Shown here piece after piece: positions 18,916 to 27,708 of a stretch of DNA of 64,000 nt (positions are counted from its first letter, which is position 1; each line of letters begins with the position of its first letter). The translations under genes and the position numbers were made by a program. The notes under the pieces were generated by a model. The model was not told the DNA's origin. It did no database searches and saw nothing but the letters and a program-made list of their open reading frames with translations. Location of the stretch: the NCBI RefSeq assembly GCF_019891175.1, contig NZ_CP072600.1:62001-126000 (forward strand), read 5' to 3'. The stretch comes from Leptothermofonsia sichuanensis E412. Lineage in GTDB: Bacteria > Cyanobacteriota > Cyanobacteriia > Leptolyngbyales > Leptolyngbyaceae.

Positions 18916-19364
18916 TTAAAACTTTTTCATTTGATTGCTATTTAAGCGCCGGATAACTCTAAACCCTATCTATCCAGAGAGGAATTTTGCATATACCGGC
19001 GGATAGAATATCGACAAATGGCACTGCCATACTGACATGGTGTGAGAGATCTTCAACTTCTTCGAGAAGTTGGAGATCTGAACGATCCTGCTCAGATTGT
19101 CAGCTTTTCTTAAGATTAATTTATAGATTTAACCAAATATAAATTAAAGGCGTCATACTAATAAGGTCTTGAGCAGTCCCTCTACCCGCTTGAGCTAGTT
19201 GCCCTTTGATGGGCGGTGGCGCCAACCTGGTGGGGAAAGTCGAACAATCCGACGCGGTGCCAAACTTGCCACAATCGCTCCTTTGCCACCAAGTAAGGTT
19301 GTCGTCTGCTCTTTCTTCAAAAGCAGACTCAATTCGTCACTTTCCCTCTACAAGGAGCATGAAC
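18916..19364. other. Intergenic region upstream of response regulator
   Basis: 449 bp. It contains the first copy of the AGAAGTTGGAGATCT dyad (19047-19079). An AT-rich stretch around 19105-19150 could contain the promoter of the response-regulator gene, but no clear hexamers are called. The open frame from 19206 upstream of the chosen start has no protein-like character. Confidence 0.5.
19047..19079. repeat. 33-bp dyad repeat, copy 1 of 3
   Basis: AGATCTTCAACTTCT TCG AGAAGTTGGAGATCT: a near-perfect 15-bp inverted repeat. Copies at 21999-22031 and 52224-52254; copies 1 and 3 share flanking GGTGTGAGAG/GGGGTGAGAG. Confidence 0.8.
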
Positions 19365-19778
19365 ATGCTGTCCACCTGCAATGGTTCCAGCAAAGTGGTC
19401 ATTCTTGCTGTTGATGATGACCAGGATAATCTGGTGTTGTTGGGTTACCAATTATCGTTACTATTACCCTGTTCAGTGATCAGTGCATCCAATGGTCAAA
19501 CCGCTTTGTTACTGGCAAAGCAATTTCATCCAGACTTAATTTTGTTGGATATTATGTTGCCTGATATGGATGGATTTGAGATTGTTCGCCAGCTCAAGCA
19601 AGATTCACAAACCTGCAAAATTCCAGTGATTGCAGTGAGTGCGATGGCACGATCGCAGGATCAGGAAACTGCCCTTCAGGCAGGCTACGATGATTATCTG
19701 TTGAAACCCTACGAGCTTGAGAGTTTAGAAGCACTGATCTATCGCTATCTTAATTTTGCCTACCCGCTGTCAAGCTGA
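19365..19778 (+). CDS. Single-domain response regulator (CheY-like)
   Basis: About 137 residues, receiver domain only. The acidic pocket is VDDDQDN, the phospho-acceptor Asp sits in LILLDIMLPDMDGFE, and the conserved Thr/Ser-Ala and Lys are AVSAMA and LLKPYE. No output domain. The start is decided by the ribosome site AAGGAG at 19352-19357: the ATG at 19359 is only 1 nt away, whereas the in-frame ATG at 19365 (MLSTCNGSSKVV) has 7 nt spacing. No cognate kinase is adjacent; the orphan kinase at 15427 is a possible but unsupported partner. Confidence 0.85.
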   Translation: MLSTCNGSSKVVILAVDDDQDNLVLLGYQLSLLLPCSVISASNGQTALLLAKQFHPDLILLDIMLPDMDGFEIVRQLKQDSQTCKIPVIAVSAMARSQDQETALQAGYDDYLLKPYELESLEALIYRYLNFAYPLSS

Positions 19779-20276
19779 GGCAAGCAGATTGTAGGAAGAA
19801 CGCAGATTGAATCAGTCGAAAAAATGGGACCTGACCACAGAGACACAGAGGAATTGCCTATGGTCCCTGTGTCTTTTATAGTGGCGTTTCAGGTGTTGTC
19901 CTCTTTCCTTAGACATCGGGATTAATTAAGATGTAATCCTGAGATAGAACCACCAAGAAACAGCGATCGCCCAAAAGTCACTTTGTGTCCTTTGCGTCTT
20001 CGTGATTAGTTCTACAGGTTATTAAATCCTTGATTCTTCAGTGTGCCTGGTGTTTTTGTGTGAGGCATTGCTGAATTTTGCGTCTGTCCTCCAACGCCTT
20101 ATTTCCATCAGACAATTCTTAATGTGAAAAAAGTGCAGTAAATTGGGAATTTTCTGCTTAAATGCAGGTGCGATCGCCCAAAAATTTCCGGCAAATCGCA
20201 CCCGTTAGTGCGTTTGTTCTATAATTCTGTCAGGTTCTAGATCTGGCTTTCATCCACCGACTTACCGCTAATTGCC
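19779..20276. other. Intergenic region
   Basis: 498 bp without a gene. It holds a terminator-like hairpin (19842-19877) and CACAGAGACACAGAGG / TTTGTGTCCTTTGCGTC repeat fragments of a kind common in cyanobacterial spacers. HIP1 octamers are present at about 19963 and 20170. Confidence 0.55.
19842..19877 (+). terminator. Probable rho-independent terminator of the response regulator
   Basis: GACACAGAGG pairs with CCCTGTGTC across a 13-nt loop and is followed by TTTTAT, 63 bp past the response-regulator stop. Confidence 0.5.
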
Positions 20277-21944
20277 ATGTATGCTCCCCTCACATCTGGA
20301 ACTCTGCTTGATAATCGCTACCGCGTTGTTGGGATGGCAAAGCGGGGTTCCCTTGGGCAAACTTATCTGGTGCGGGATCAGAAACAACTGAATGCTCTAT
20401 GTGTGCTCAAGGAGTTTATTCCTAATCAGCAAGATCCGGCAGTGATTGAGACGCTGCTTCAGCTTTTCCATCAAGAAGCCTCTGCCCTCTATGAACTCCG
20501 CCATCCCCAACTTCCCCGTCCCCGGGCCATGCTGGTTCAAGATCAGCGCCTCTACTGGATTCGGGAATACGTTGAAGGCAAGAGCTATAACGTCATTTTA
20601 GACAGTCGCAAAGCCCGGGGGCAGGTCTTTTCCGAGGCAGATGTGCTGGATTTGATGATGAAGGTCTTACCTGTACTGAGCTATCTGCACAGCAAGGGAG
20701 TAGTACATGGAAATCTGACTCTGGATACCCTGATTCTGCGGCAGCAAGACCAGTTACCCGTGTTGATTAACTACGGGCTGGTCAGGGATCTGGTTGTGCG
20801 GCTGCAACTTCATCCCGTCCAGCCTGAAGAGGCGTTAGGGACGCCAGGCTATGTTCCACCCGAAAAGATCACGGATGGCCAGGTTTATCCCTGTAGTGAT
20901 ATTTACTCACTGGGAGTAGTGGCGATCTCGCTCCTGACGGGCAGAGCACCTGTAGAACTTTACAATCCAAAAACTAAAACCTTTGAATGGGAGTCTCTGG
21001 TCAACATTAGCCCCAGGTTTGCCCGCATTCTCAAGCAAATGGTGGAAGCACGTCCTCAAAAACGATTTGCGTCTGCCGCTCAAGTGATTCAGGCACTGGA
21101 ACCATTGCTGGACGCTGCTGCTCAGCCTCCTGTCTTGCAACCACCAGCTCCTCCTTCCGTTCCAGAACCAGTTCTGGCCTCAACGGTCCCCCCCCAACCT
21201 GAAGCAGATACCCCTCCGGTTCCTGCTCCTGACCACCCAAAGCCGCGATCCCCCTGGCAGCCAGGTGATGCTCGTGCTGCAACAGCTCTCGTCGTTGGCA
21301 TCGTCCTCTTGCTGGGTGTCATTGCCTGGCGGACACTACCTCTTTTGCGGGGCGATCGCCAATCTCCTGAATCTCAACCTTCAGAGGTATCAGGCAGTCC
21401 GGCTGACCAGCCTACCCCATCGCCTGCCCAGGCAGAAAGTGGGCAGCCTGATGCCGGAAGTCCGATTGTTCCAGCAAAACCTGCTCCAGCGGATTCTGGC
21501 AGTAATCTTCGCGATCGTGTTCAGAAGCTTGGCATCAGTCCTCAGTACTTCAATAATCTGGCGGATGAAACCTTCTATGCCAGGTATCCTAAACTCAAAG
21601 GGCAGCCAGGAGGGAGCGCTGCCCTGCAAGGAACGCAAAAAGAGGATTGGAACGAGATTGCCAGCGCTTTAGCCGATCGGTTGGAATCCATTCGCCCAGA
21701 ATCTCGCAAGAAGCTGGGTTCTTACCAGATGAGCGACTACAACCGCTGGCTGAAGGAACTGGGAGAATCGAATCGAAAAAATAGCCCTACCCTTGATGCG
21801 CTGACTGATGGGCGCTTTTATAAGCTATTTCCTGAATGGAAAGGCAGGAAACTCACTCCCAACACAATGGGGCAGGTCTGGTTTGCGATCGCTGATGAGA
21901 TGGTTGAACCTGCCAAAGCCAGAAAGGCTGGCAAGAAGAGATAA
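20277..21944 (+). CDS. Membrane-anchored Ser/Thr kinase-like protein, predicted pseudokinase
   Basis: 555 residues. A eukaryotic-type kinase fold at 10-275 retains the ATP lysine (VLKEF, Lys45) and the APE-like loop and DIYSLGV helix. However the catalytic-loop HRD is HGN (144-146) and the metal-binding DFG is NYG (165-167). Both aspartates needed for phosphotransfer are Asn, so it is probably inactive or very atypical. A Pro-rich linker (282-330), one membrane span (about 335-358) and a Pro/Ser-rich spacer follow. The C-terminal external region has two related units (DETFYARYPKLKG and DGRFYKLFPEWKG, each followed by a W-x-I/A helix). It likely senses or scaffolds rather than phosphorylates. 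Confidence 0.85.
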   Translation: MYAPLTSGTLLDNRYRVVGMAKRGSLGQTYLVRDQKQLNALCVLKEFIPNQQDPAVIETLLQLFHQEASALYELRHPQLPRPRAMLVQDQRLYWIREYVEGKSYNVILDSRKARGQVFSEADVLDLMMKVLPVLSYLHSKGVVHGNLTLDTLILRQQDQLPVLINYGLVRDLVVRLQLHPVQPEEALGTPGYVPPEKITDGQVYPCSDIYSLGVVAISLLTGRAPVELYNPKTKTFEWESLVNISPRFARILKQMVEARPQKRFASAAQVIQALEPLLDAAAQPPVLQPPAPPSVPEPVLASTVPPQPEADTPPVPAPDHPKPRSPWQPGDARAATALVVGIVLLLGVIAWRTLPLLRGDRQSPESQPSEVSGSPADQPTPSPAQAESGQPDAGSPIVPAKPAPADSGSNLRDRVQKLGISPQYFNNLADETFYARYPKLKGQPGGSAALQGTQKEDWNEIASALADRLESIRPESRKKLGSYQMSDYNRWLKELGESNRKNSPTLDALTDGRFYKLFPEWKGRKLTPNTMGQVWFAIADEMVEPAKARKAGKKR

Positions 21945-22225
21945 CTGAAGAGATAACTACAGCCGGATGTCACTGAATTAAGCCAGATGCGCTTGCTCAG
22001 ATCTCCAACTTCTCGAAGAAGTTGGAGATCTTTTCAGTGGGGTACGCTAGGATTTCCGTATTTTCACTGTACTTTATGCTTTTGTACCGCACTCACCGTA
22101 CCGCACTCAATTGAGAACGCTGTAAGGGGTTATTAAAAAATTGTAAGGGGTTATTAAAAAATAAATAAGGCATCTATCGGGATGCGGTGCGTTCGAGTGA
22201 GAGCGAAGTGGTGACAGATCAGACT
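21945..22225. other. Intergenic region with dyad and tandem repeats
   Basis: 281 bp. Holds dyad copy 2 (21999-22031), a truncated relative of the 49102/63489 hairpin element (about 22085-22124, ending CAATTGAGAACGCTGTAAGG), and two tandem copies of TGTAAGGGGTTATTAAAAAA (22121-22162). Confidence 0.65.
21999..22031. repeat. 33-bp dyad repeat, copy 2 of 3
   Basis: AGATCTCCAACTTCT CGA AGAAGTTGGAGATCT, followed by TTTT; here, 55 bp past the pseudokinase stop, it could serve as its terminator. Confidence 0.75.
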
Positions 22226-23119
22226 TCAGTCATGCCCAGAACTTTCAATCTGTCGTGGGTACTGCGCCATCAACCTTCTGACCTGTTCCGCATGGTAAGA
22301 ACTGCGAGTCAGGGGAGAAGACACCACCTGGAGAAAACCGAGGGACTCCCCATACTCTCGCCAGGAGTCAAACTGCTCTGGCGGCACAAAGGTTGTTACT
22401 CCCAGATGTTTCTGGCTGGGTTGAAGGTATTGACCAATGGTGAGGATATCACATTCCACCTGGCGCAGATCCTGCATCACCTGCCTGACTTCTTCATCTG
22501 TTTCTCCCAACCCAACCATGATGCCCGTTTTGGTATACACCCAGGGAGCCAGTTGGCGGGAACGGTGCAGCAGTTCCAGCGATCGCCCGTAGTCTCCCTC
22601 GGGACGTACCCGACGATACAGGCGGGGAATGGTTTCAGTGTTATGGTTTAACACCTCTGGCTTTGCCTGCAAAATCAGCGCCAGTGCGTCCCAGTTACCA
22701 CATAGATCAGGAATCAGAACCTCAATCGTGGTTCCGGGTGAGACGGCTCGAATGGCATGGATACAGCGATCGAACTGGGCTGCCCCCCCGTCGGGCAGAT
22801 CATCCCGGTTCACCGACGTGATGACCACATGGTTCAGCTTCATCCGGCGCACCGCCTCAGCCAAACGGTCTGGTTCAGTCGGGTCAGGCGGTTTGGGCTT
22901 CTTTTCAAAGTCAATGTCACAGTAGGGGCAGGCACGGGTACAGGCAGGACCCATGATCAGAAAAGTGGCAGTGCCATGGTTAAAGCATTCGCCAATATTG
23001 GGACAGGAAGCTTCCTCACAAACTGTGTTTAATTCCAGATCTCGCAATATTTCCTTAACATTGCCTACCCGCTCCCACTGGGGAGCCTTAACCCGTAACC
23101 AATCTGGCTTAACTACCAC
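22226..23119 (-). CDS. lipA: Lipoyl synthase
   Basis: Radical-SAM enzyme inserting two sulfur atoms into the octanoyl chain of lipoate-dependent proteins. Both iron-sulfur sites are present: the auxiliary cluster motif [12 protein letters not shown] and the radical-SAM CTRACPYC. The closing RSSYHA motif, whose Ser ligates the auxiliary cluster, is intact near the C-terminus. 297 residues is normal. The start at 23119 gives [13 protein letters not shown], the usual N-terminus of cyanobacterial LipA. Genes on both sides are unrelated; octanoyltransferase (lipB) is not in the window. Confidence 0.95.
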   Translation of the reverse strand: MVVKPDWLRVKAPQWERVGNVKEILRDLELNTVCEEASCPNIGECFNHGTATFLIMGPACTRACPYCDIDFEKKPKPPDPTEPDRLAEAVRRMKLNHVVITSVNRDDLPDGGAAQFDRCIHAIRAVSPGTTIEVLIPDLCGNWDALALILQAKPEVLNHNTETIPRLYRRVRPEGDYGRSLELLHRSRQLAPWVYTKTGIMVGLGETDEEVRQVMQDLRQVECDILTIGQYLQPSQKHLGVTTFVPPEQFDSWREYGESLGFLQVVSSPLTRSSYHAEQVRRLMAQYPRQIESSGHD

Positions 23120-23206
23120 GCTTCAAGCCTACCTTATATGAGGACCACATTGACACTTGCATGAGGATTCCAGGAATCCTGGCTGCTGAGTTACACACGG
23201 CGGAGT

Positions 23207-23456
23207 TTACTCCCTTTCATCATCTCGCCTTTCCAGAGGCTGATCCACTTTGTTCTCAATCGCAGTCAACTTCCTAAAAATAGTTGGGCGATCTTTGTCC
23301 ATCTGGCTTAGAAGGCTGACAACCCTTTGCTGAAGTTCTGTAAGCTTCAAACTGTAAGCTTCAAATTGCCTGTCTCAATTCTGCCCGTTCAGCCGCGGCG
23401 GTTTCAATCACTCTGGCATTTGACGCCATCAGTTGCCTTAGCTCTTCATCGGTCAC
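23207..23456 (-). pseudogene. Frameshifted small coiled-coil protein
   Basis: Starting from a GTG at 23456 the minus strand reads VTDEELRQLMASNARVIETA and AAERAELRQ, then meets a stop. One frame over it continues FEAYSLKLTELQQRVVSLLS and runs to a stop at 23207. Removing one G in AGACAGGCAATTT joins the frames into an 82-residue helical protein of a type common in cyanobacteria (T-D-E-E-L/I-x-Q-L start). It is either a real +1 frameshift or a sequencing error. No ribosome site is obvious. Confidence 0.5.
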
Positions 23457-23548
23457 TGGTAATTTCGGGAATCATGAGCCTATTTTAGAATAGCTTTTAG
23501 ACCCTTGCTTTTGGGCGATTCCTATACTCTACTCCCAACTCTCTACCC

Positions 23549-24091
23549 ATGCTGACCTCAACTGATTTTAGAGGACTGTTTAGCGATCGCTTCTTCAAAA
23601 ACTTCTTCCCCATTCCAGCCACCAGCCCTCTGGTCAAGGGCATGTTTCCCCCTGATTTTGAATTGCCTGACATTACCAACGGGGGCAGTGTTCGACTCTC
23701 GGACTTTCGCAGACAGGTACCCGTCGTGCTCGCCTTCACCCGGATTTTTACCGAAAAGCAGTACTGCCCCCTCTGTTTCCCGCATATTGTGGCCTTAAAT
23801 GAGTCCTATGAACAGTTTCGGGAACGCGATGTGGAGGTGCTACTGATTACCAGTACAGATTACCAGCAAAGCAAAATTGTCGTTCGTGATCTGGGATTGA
23901 AAATGCCATTGCTGAGCGATCCCAGTTGCCATGTTTTCCGGGCATACCAGACGGGGCAGGCGTTGGGTGCCCCCCTCCCGGCTCAATTCGTAGTGGATGA
24001 GGAAGGTAGACTCTACTACAAACACCTGTTCTCTTTCCTGAACCATAATGCCGACGTGAAAATGCTGCTGGACATGGTGACTCAACTTTGA
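23549..24091 (+). CDS. Peroxiredoxin-like (AhpC/TSA, thioredoxin-fold) protein
   Basis: 180 residues with the redoxin fold: FPPDFELPDITNGGSVRLSD entry strand, then the active-site region FTRIFTEKQYCPLCFPHIVA, then strand-helix elements and a final LPAQFVVDEEGRLYYKH. The motif YCPLC places a Cys pair at CxxC spacing, more like a thiol:disulfide redoxin than a classical PxxxTxxC peroxiredoxin; it probably reduces peroxides or disulfides using thioredoxin. No signal peptide, so cytoplasmic. Stands alone. Confidence 0.8.
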   Translation: MLTSTDFRGLFSDRFFKNFFPIPATSPLVKGMFPPDFELPDITNGGSVRLSDFRRQVPVVLAFTRIFTEKQYCPLCFPHIVALNESYEQFRERDVEVLLITSTDYQQSKIVVRDLGLKMPLLSDPSCHVFRAYQTGQALGAPLPAQFVVDEEGRLYYKHLFSFLNHNADVKMLLDMVTQL

Positions 24092-24316
24092 GGAAAGAGG
24101 GAGGAGTCAGGTGCCATAACGTTCAACTCCTTCCCCCATTCCCCATAAACCGGACAGTTCTGAACTCCGAATGGTCAATTCTCAACTTCCAACTTTCAAT
24201 TCCCTTAATCCTGTACCCTCCACCCCATACCCTGCCCCCGCTAATTGTGTCACCATTTTCTGTGCTGGGTTTAAGATCAAGAGGCACCTTATACAACTAG
24301 GCAGTGAGTAGCACGA

Positions 24317-27013
24317 TTGGATAATTCGGGCGTGAATTCCCCTATAACATCAGGATTGGACCTGGAAAAGCTGTTCCCGTTTCAGTTAGATGACTTTCAG
24401 TTGCAGGCAATCGCGGCACTGGAAGCAGGGCGATCGGTGGTAGTGTGTGCGCCGACAGGTTCAGGCAAGACGCTGATTGGGGAGTATGCCATCCATCGGG
24501 CACTGGCAAGAAAGCGGCGAGTTTTCTACACGACTCCCCTGAAGGCCCTCTCTAACCAGAAATTACGGGATTTTCGGGAACTATTTGGAACAGAGATGGT
24601 GGGGTTGTTAACCGGGGATGTGTCCATCAACCGGGATGCTCCCATTCTGGTGATGACGACCGAAATCTTCCGCAACATGCTCTATGGGACTCCCATCGGT
24701 GAAGTAGGTACCTCATTGATAGGAGTAGAAGTGGTTGTCCTGGACGAATGCCATTACATGAACGATCGCCAGCGCGGTACCGTCTGGGAAGAATCCATCA
24801 TTTACTGTCCGCCCGAAATTCAACTACTTGCCCTGTCTGCCACGGTTGCCAACAGTGACCAGTTGACCGATTGGATCAAGCAGGTTCACGGTCCAACCGA
24901 ACTGGTTTACTCTGACTACCGCCCCGTTCCCCTTCAGTTTTACTACTGTAACCCCAAAGGTATGTTTCCCCTGCTGGACAGCAGCCAGAAGCGGATGAAC
25001 CCCCAACTCAAGCCCAAAGGGGGCAGAGGGGCAGTCAGGGGTGGCAATCGACGCGGACCCCGGCAGGAAAGCCCCAATCTGGCAGCAGTGGTGAGTCAAC
25101 TGCGTCAGGATGACATGCTGCCTGCAATTTACTTCATCTTTAGCCGCAAAGGGTGTGACCAGGCAATGGCAGAGATGGCTAAACTGCCGCTGTCGCTGGT
25201 GAATCAGGAGGAAGCGGCACGACTGAGGCAACAGGTGGATGAATTTCTGGCACGCAGCCCGGAAGTGGGACGGGCAGAGCAGATTGAACCCCTCTACCGG
25301 GGCATTGCCGCCCACCATGCTGGCATTCTGCCCGCCTGGAAGGGGTTAATTGAAGAACTTTTCCAGCAGGGGTTAATCAAGGTTGTGTTTGCCACCGAAA
25401 CCCTGGCAGCCGGGATTAACATGCCCGCCCGCACCACGGTGATTTCCAGCCTGTCCAAGCGAACCGATATGGGACATCGGCTGCTGACCGCTTCTGAGTT
25501 CTTGCAGATGGCAGGACGGGCAGGGCGACGCGGGATGGACATCATGGGGCATGTAGTGACGGTGCAAACCCCGTTTGAGGGGGCACGGGAAGCGGCTTAC
25601 CTGGCAACAGTGGGAGCGGATCCCCTGATCAGTCAATTTACGCCCAGCTACGGTATGGTGCTTAACCTGTTGCAAACCCACACCCTGGAAGAAGCCAGAG
25701 AGTTGATTGAGCGTAGTTTTGGACAGTACCTTGCAACCCTGTATCTGCGCCCCCAGCAACAGGCGATCGCCACCCTGAAAGCTGAACTTGCCCAACTGGA
25801 ATCTCAACTGGAATCGGTAGACTGGGATTTGCTGGCACAGTATGAAAAACTCCAGGAGCGACTGAAGGAAGAAAAACGACTGCTGAAGTATTTGCAAGAC
25901 CAGGCAGCCGAAGTTCATAGCCGTGATCTGCCGATCGCCCTTTCCTTTGCGGTTGCCGGAACGGCTCTCAGCCTTAAGGGCAAGCACGTTCCAGTTGCCC
26001 ATCCTCTTTCAGCGGTACTGGTTTCAAAAGTGCCGGGTTCAGGTCAGTTTCCCTACCTGGTGTGCCTGGGACAGGATAATCGCTGGTACGTGGTCACAGT
26101 CAGCGATGTGGTCAGCCTGCGAGGCGAGTTCCCCCGCCTGGCGGCTGTCGATTCCCTTCACCCACCCACTGAAATGCCGCTCAAGCCAGGACAATCCCGC
26201 AGTGGGGATGAACAGACGCGGGCGATCGCCCAGCGCATTCCAGCGATCCCCTCCCCCCTGGAAGAAGCCTCCGAAGTGGTTGACCAGTTGCAACGGTTGT
26301 CAATGGTCCAGGCGCAGATTGAAATGCACCCGGTGCACCAGTGGGGCAACCGCACCACCATCTTGAAGCGGCAGAAGCGGGTAGCGGCAATCCAGGAGGA
26401 AATTCGCGATCGGGAAGAAAAGCTGGGTCGCCAATCCCAACGCCACTGGGAAGAATTCCTGAGTCTAATCGATATCCTGCAACAGTTTGGTTGCCTGGAG
26501 GAACTGACCCCGACCATCACCGGGCAGGCAACCGCTGCCATTCGGGGAGACAATGAACTCTGGTTAGGGCTGTCCCTTATGTCTGGCGAACTGGATGATC
26601 TGGACCCTCACCACCTGGCGGCTGCCTGCGCTGCGCTGGTCACGGAAGTTTCCCGCCCTGATATCTGGACTCGTTATCACCTGTCTGCCGAAGTGGAAAA
26701 CGCCCTGGCAGGCTTACGCGGCATCCGTCGCCGCCTGTTCCAGCTTCAACGCAAGCATAATGTAGTTCTGCCTGTATGGCTGGAATATGAACTGGTGGGC
26801 CTGGTGGAACAGTGGGCAATGGGGGTTGACTGGCTGGAACTCTGCTCCAACACCAGCCTGGATGAAGGGGATGTGGTCCGTATCCTGCGCCGCACCCTCG
26901 ACTTCCTTTCCCAGATTCCCCATGTCCCCCACGTCTCAATCGAATTAAAAACCCATGCCCGCGAAGCCATTGGGCTGCTGGATCGGTTCCCGGTGAATGA
27001 GGGAGTTGAGTAA
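24317..27013 (+). CDS. Ski2-like DEAD/DEAH-box RNA helicase with DSHCT C-terminus
   Basis: 898 residues. Helicase core motifs: Q-like lead-in LDDFQLQAIAALEAG, Walker A APTGSGKT, motif II DECHYM, motif III LSATVAN, motif V TETLAAGINMPARTTVI and motif VI QMAGRAGRRGMD. A helical region at about 480-530 (QLESQLESVDWDLLAQYEKL) and a C-terminal DSHCT-type domain follow. Cyanobacterial and plastid members (ISE2-like) are implicated in RNA processing; the target here is unknown. Start is uncertain: TTG at 24317 is the first candidate and GTG at 24332 (VNSPITSGLDLEK) is equally plausible. Confidence 0.9.
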   Translation: MDNSGVNSPITSGLDLEKLFPFQLDDFQLQAIAALEAGRSVVVCAPTGSGKTLIGEYAIHRALARKRRVFYTTPLKALSNQKLRDFRELFGTEMVGLLTGDVSINRDAPILVMTTEIFRNMLYGTPIGEVGTSLIGVEVVVLDECHYMNDRQRGTVWEESIIYCPPEIQLLALSATVANSDQLTDWIKQVHGPTELVYSDYRPVPLQFYYCNPKGMFPLLDSSQKRMNPQLKPKGGRGAVRGGNRRGPRQESPNLAAVVSQLRQDDMLPAIYFIFSRKGCDQAMAEMAKLPLSLVNQEEAARLRQQVDEFLARSPEVGRAEQIEPLYRGIAAHHAGILPAWKGLIEELFQQGLIKVVFATETLAAGINMPARTTVISSLSKRTDMGHRLLTASEFLQMAGRAGRRGMDIMGHVVTVQTPFEGAREAAYLATVGADPLISQFTPSYGMVLNLLQTHTLEEARELIERSFGQYLATLYLRPQQQAIATLKAELAQLESQLESVDWDLLAQYEKLQERLKEEKRLLKYLQDQAAEVHSRDLPIALSFAVAGTALSLKGKHVPVAHPLSAVLVSKVPGSGQFPYLVCLGQDNRWYVVTVSDVVSLRGEFPRLAAVDSLHPPTEMPLKPGQSRSGDEQTRAIAQRIPAIPSPLEEASEVVDQLQRLSMVQAQIEMHPVHQWGNRTTILKRQKRVAAIQEEIRDREEKLGRQSQRHWEEFLSLIDILQQFGCLEELTPTITGQATAAIRGDNELWLGLSLMSGELDDLDPHHLAAACAALVTEVSRPDIWTRYHLSAEVENALAGLRGIRRRLFQLQRKHNVVLPVWLEYELVGLVEQWAMGVDWLELCSNTSLDEGDVVRILRRTLDFLSQIPHVPHVSIELKTHAREAIGLLDRFPVNEGVE

Positions 27014-27169
27014 GGGAGTATTGATAAGCCACCAGAACACGACCGAAATTCCATCCCATCCTGAGAATTGCTATGGAAATGTATGGTTGATGAGCGACAG
27101 GGGCAGTCTTGTGTAAAGATAAGAAATTGTTGTGAAAAAAGCGATTGAAGCTTTGTACTGGTAGAGGAG

Positions 27170-27445
27170 ATGACTGTTATTCAGGAAGCGCACGTTATGC
27201 AAGCTGGCGAGAATCTTTCGGTGGGAAGCCGTGTCCGGGTGTCCCAATCTGTCATTGTCTACCACCATCCCGAACACCGGAATTACCCCTTCGATATGAA
27301 AGGGCAGGAGGGTGAAGTTGTGGGCATTGTAAGAGAGTGGCAAGGCAGACCTGTGAGTGCCAATCTACCCTACCTGGTCAAGTTTGACGGTAAGTTCAGG
27401 GCACACTTTCAGGCAAGTGAGCTGGAACTGATTTCTGAAAACTAA
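27170..27445 (+). CDS. ftrV: Ferredoxin-thioredoxin reductase, variable chain
   Basis: Small structural subunit of the photosynthetic enzyme that passes electrons from ferredoxin to thioredoxin. 91 residues; SH3-like barrel with the signatures SVGSRVRVSQSVIVYHHPEH, DMKGQEGEVVGIV and PYLVKFDGKFRAHFQASEL. The catalytic chain (ftrC, with the Fe4S4 cluster) is not in the window. The start at 27170 has GAGGAG just upstream at 27163-27168 (very short spacing); the downstream ATG at 27197 (MQAGENLSVG) is the more usual length and may be the true start. The stop overlaps the convergent small gene by 4 bp. Confidence 0.85.
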   Translation: MTVIQEAHVMQAGENLSVGSRVRVSQSVIVYHHPEHRNYPFDMKGQEGEVVGIVREWQGRPVSANLPYLVKFDGKFRAHFQASELELISEN

Positions 27446-27666
27446 TGCAACCAACTGTTAAACCAACCCAGAATGTTAATGTCGCCCTGCATTTTTTGAA
27501 ATTCTTGTCGGTGCTTTTCAGCCGTTTCGTAATACCACTGGCAGTACCTCGCGTGCTCCTCGCGATATTTCACCTCTCGGTAAAACTCGCGAGATAAATT
27601 GTGGGCGATGATTGCCTCGATGATGTCCGGGGCCAGGTGGACAATCTGTCGTAGATCCTCAAACAT
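27442..27666 (-). CDS. Small conserved hypothetical protein downstream of hmpF
   Basis: 74 residues, highly charged and helical (LAPDIIEAIIAHNLSREFYR). Contains a YCQWYYETAEKHRQEFQK stretch rich in aromatic residues. No known family recognised. It lies 42 bp after hmpF on the same strand and so may be co-transcribed with it. It overlaps the ftrV stop by 4 bp, the tight tail-to-tail packing seen for real genes here. Confidence 0.5.
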   Translation of the reverse strand: MFEDLRQIVHLAPDIIEAIIAHNLSREFYREVKYREEHARYCQWYYETAEKHRQEFQKMQGDINILGWFNSWLH

Positions 27667-27708
27667 AAAACTGGTAATCGTAAGAGCGAAGATAAGGTAT
27701 TACAACCT

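Noticed and set aside
19206-19364. Upstream extension of the response regulator
   Set aside because: AAGGAG at 19352-19357 fixes the start at 19365 and the extra codons are not protein-like.
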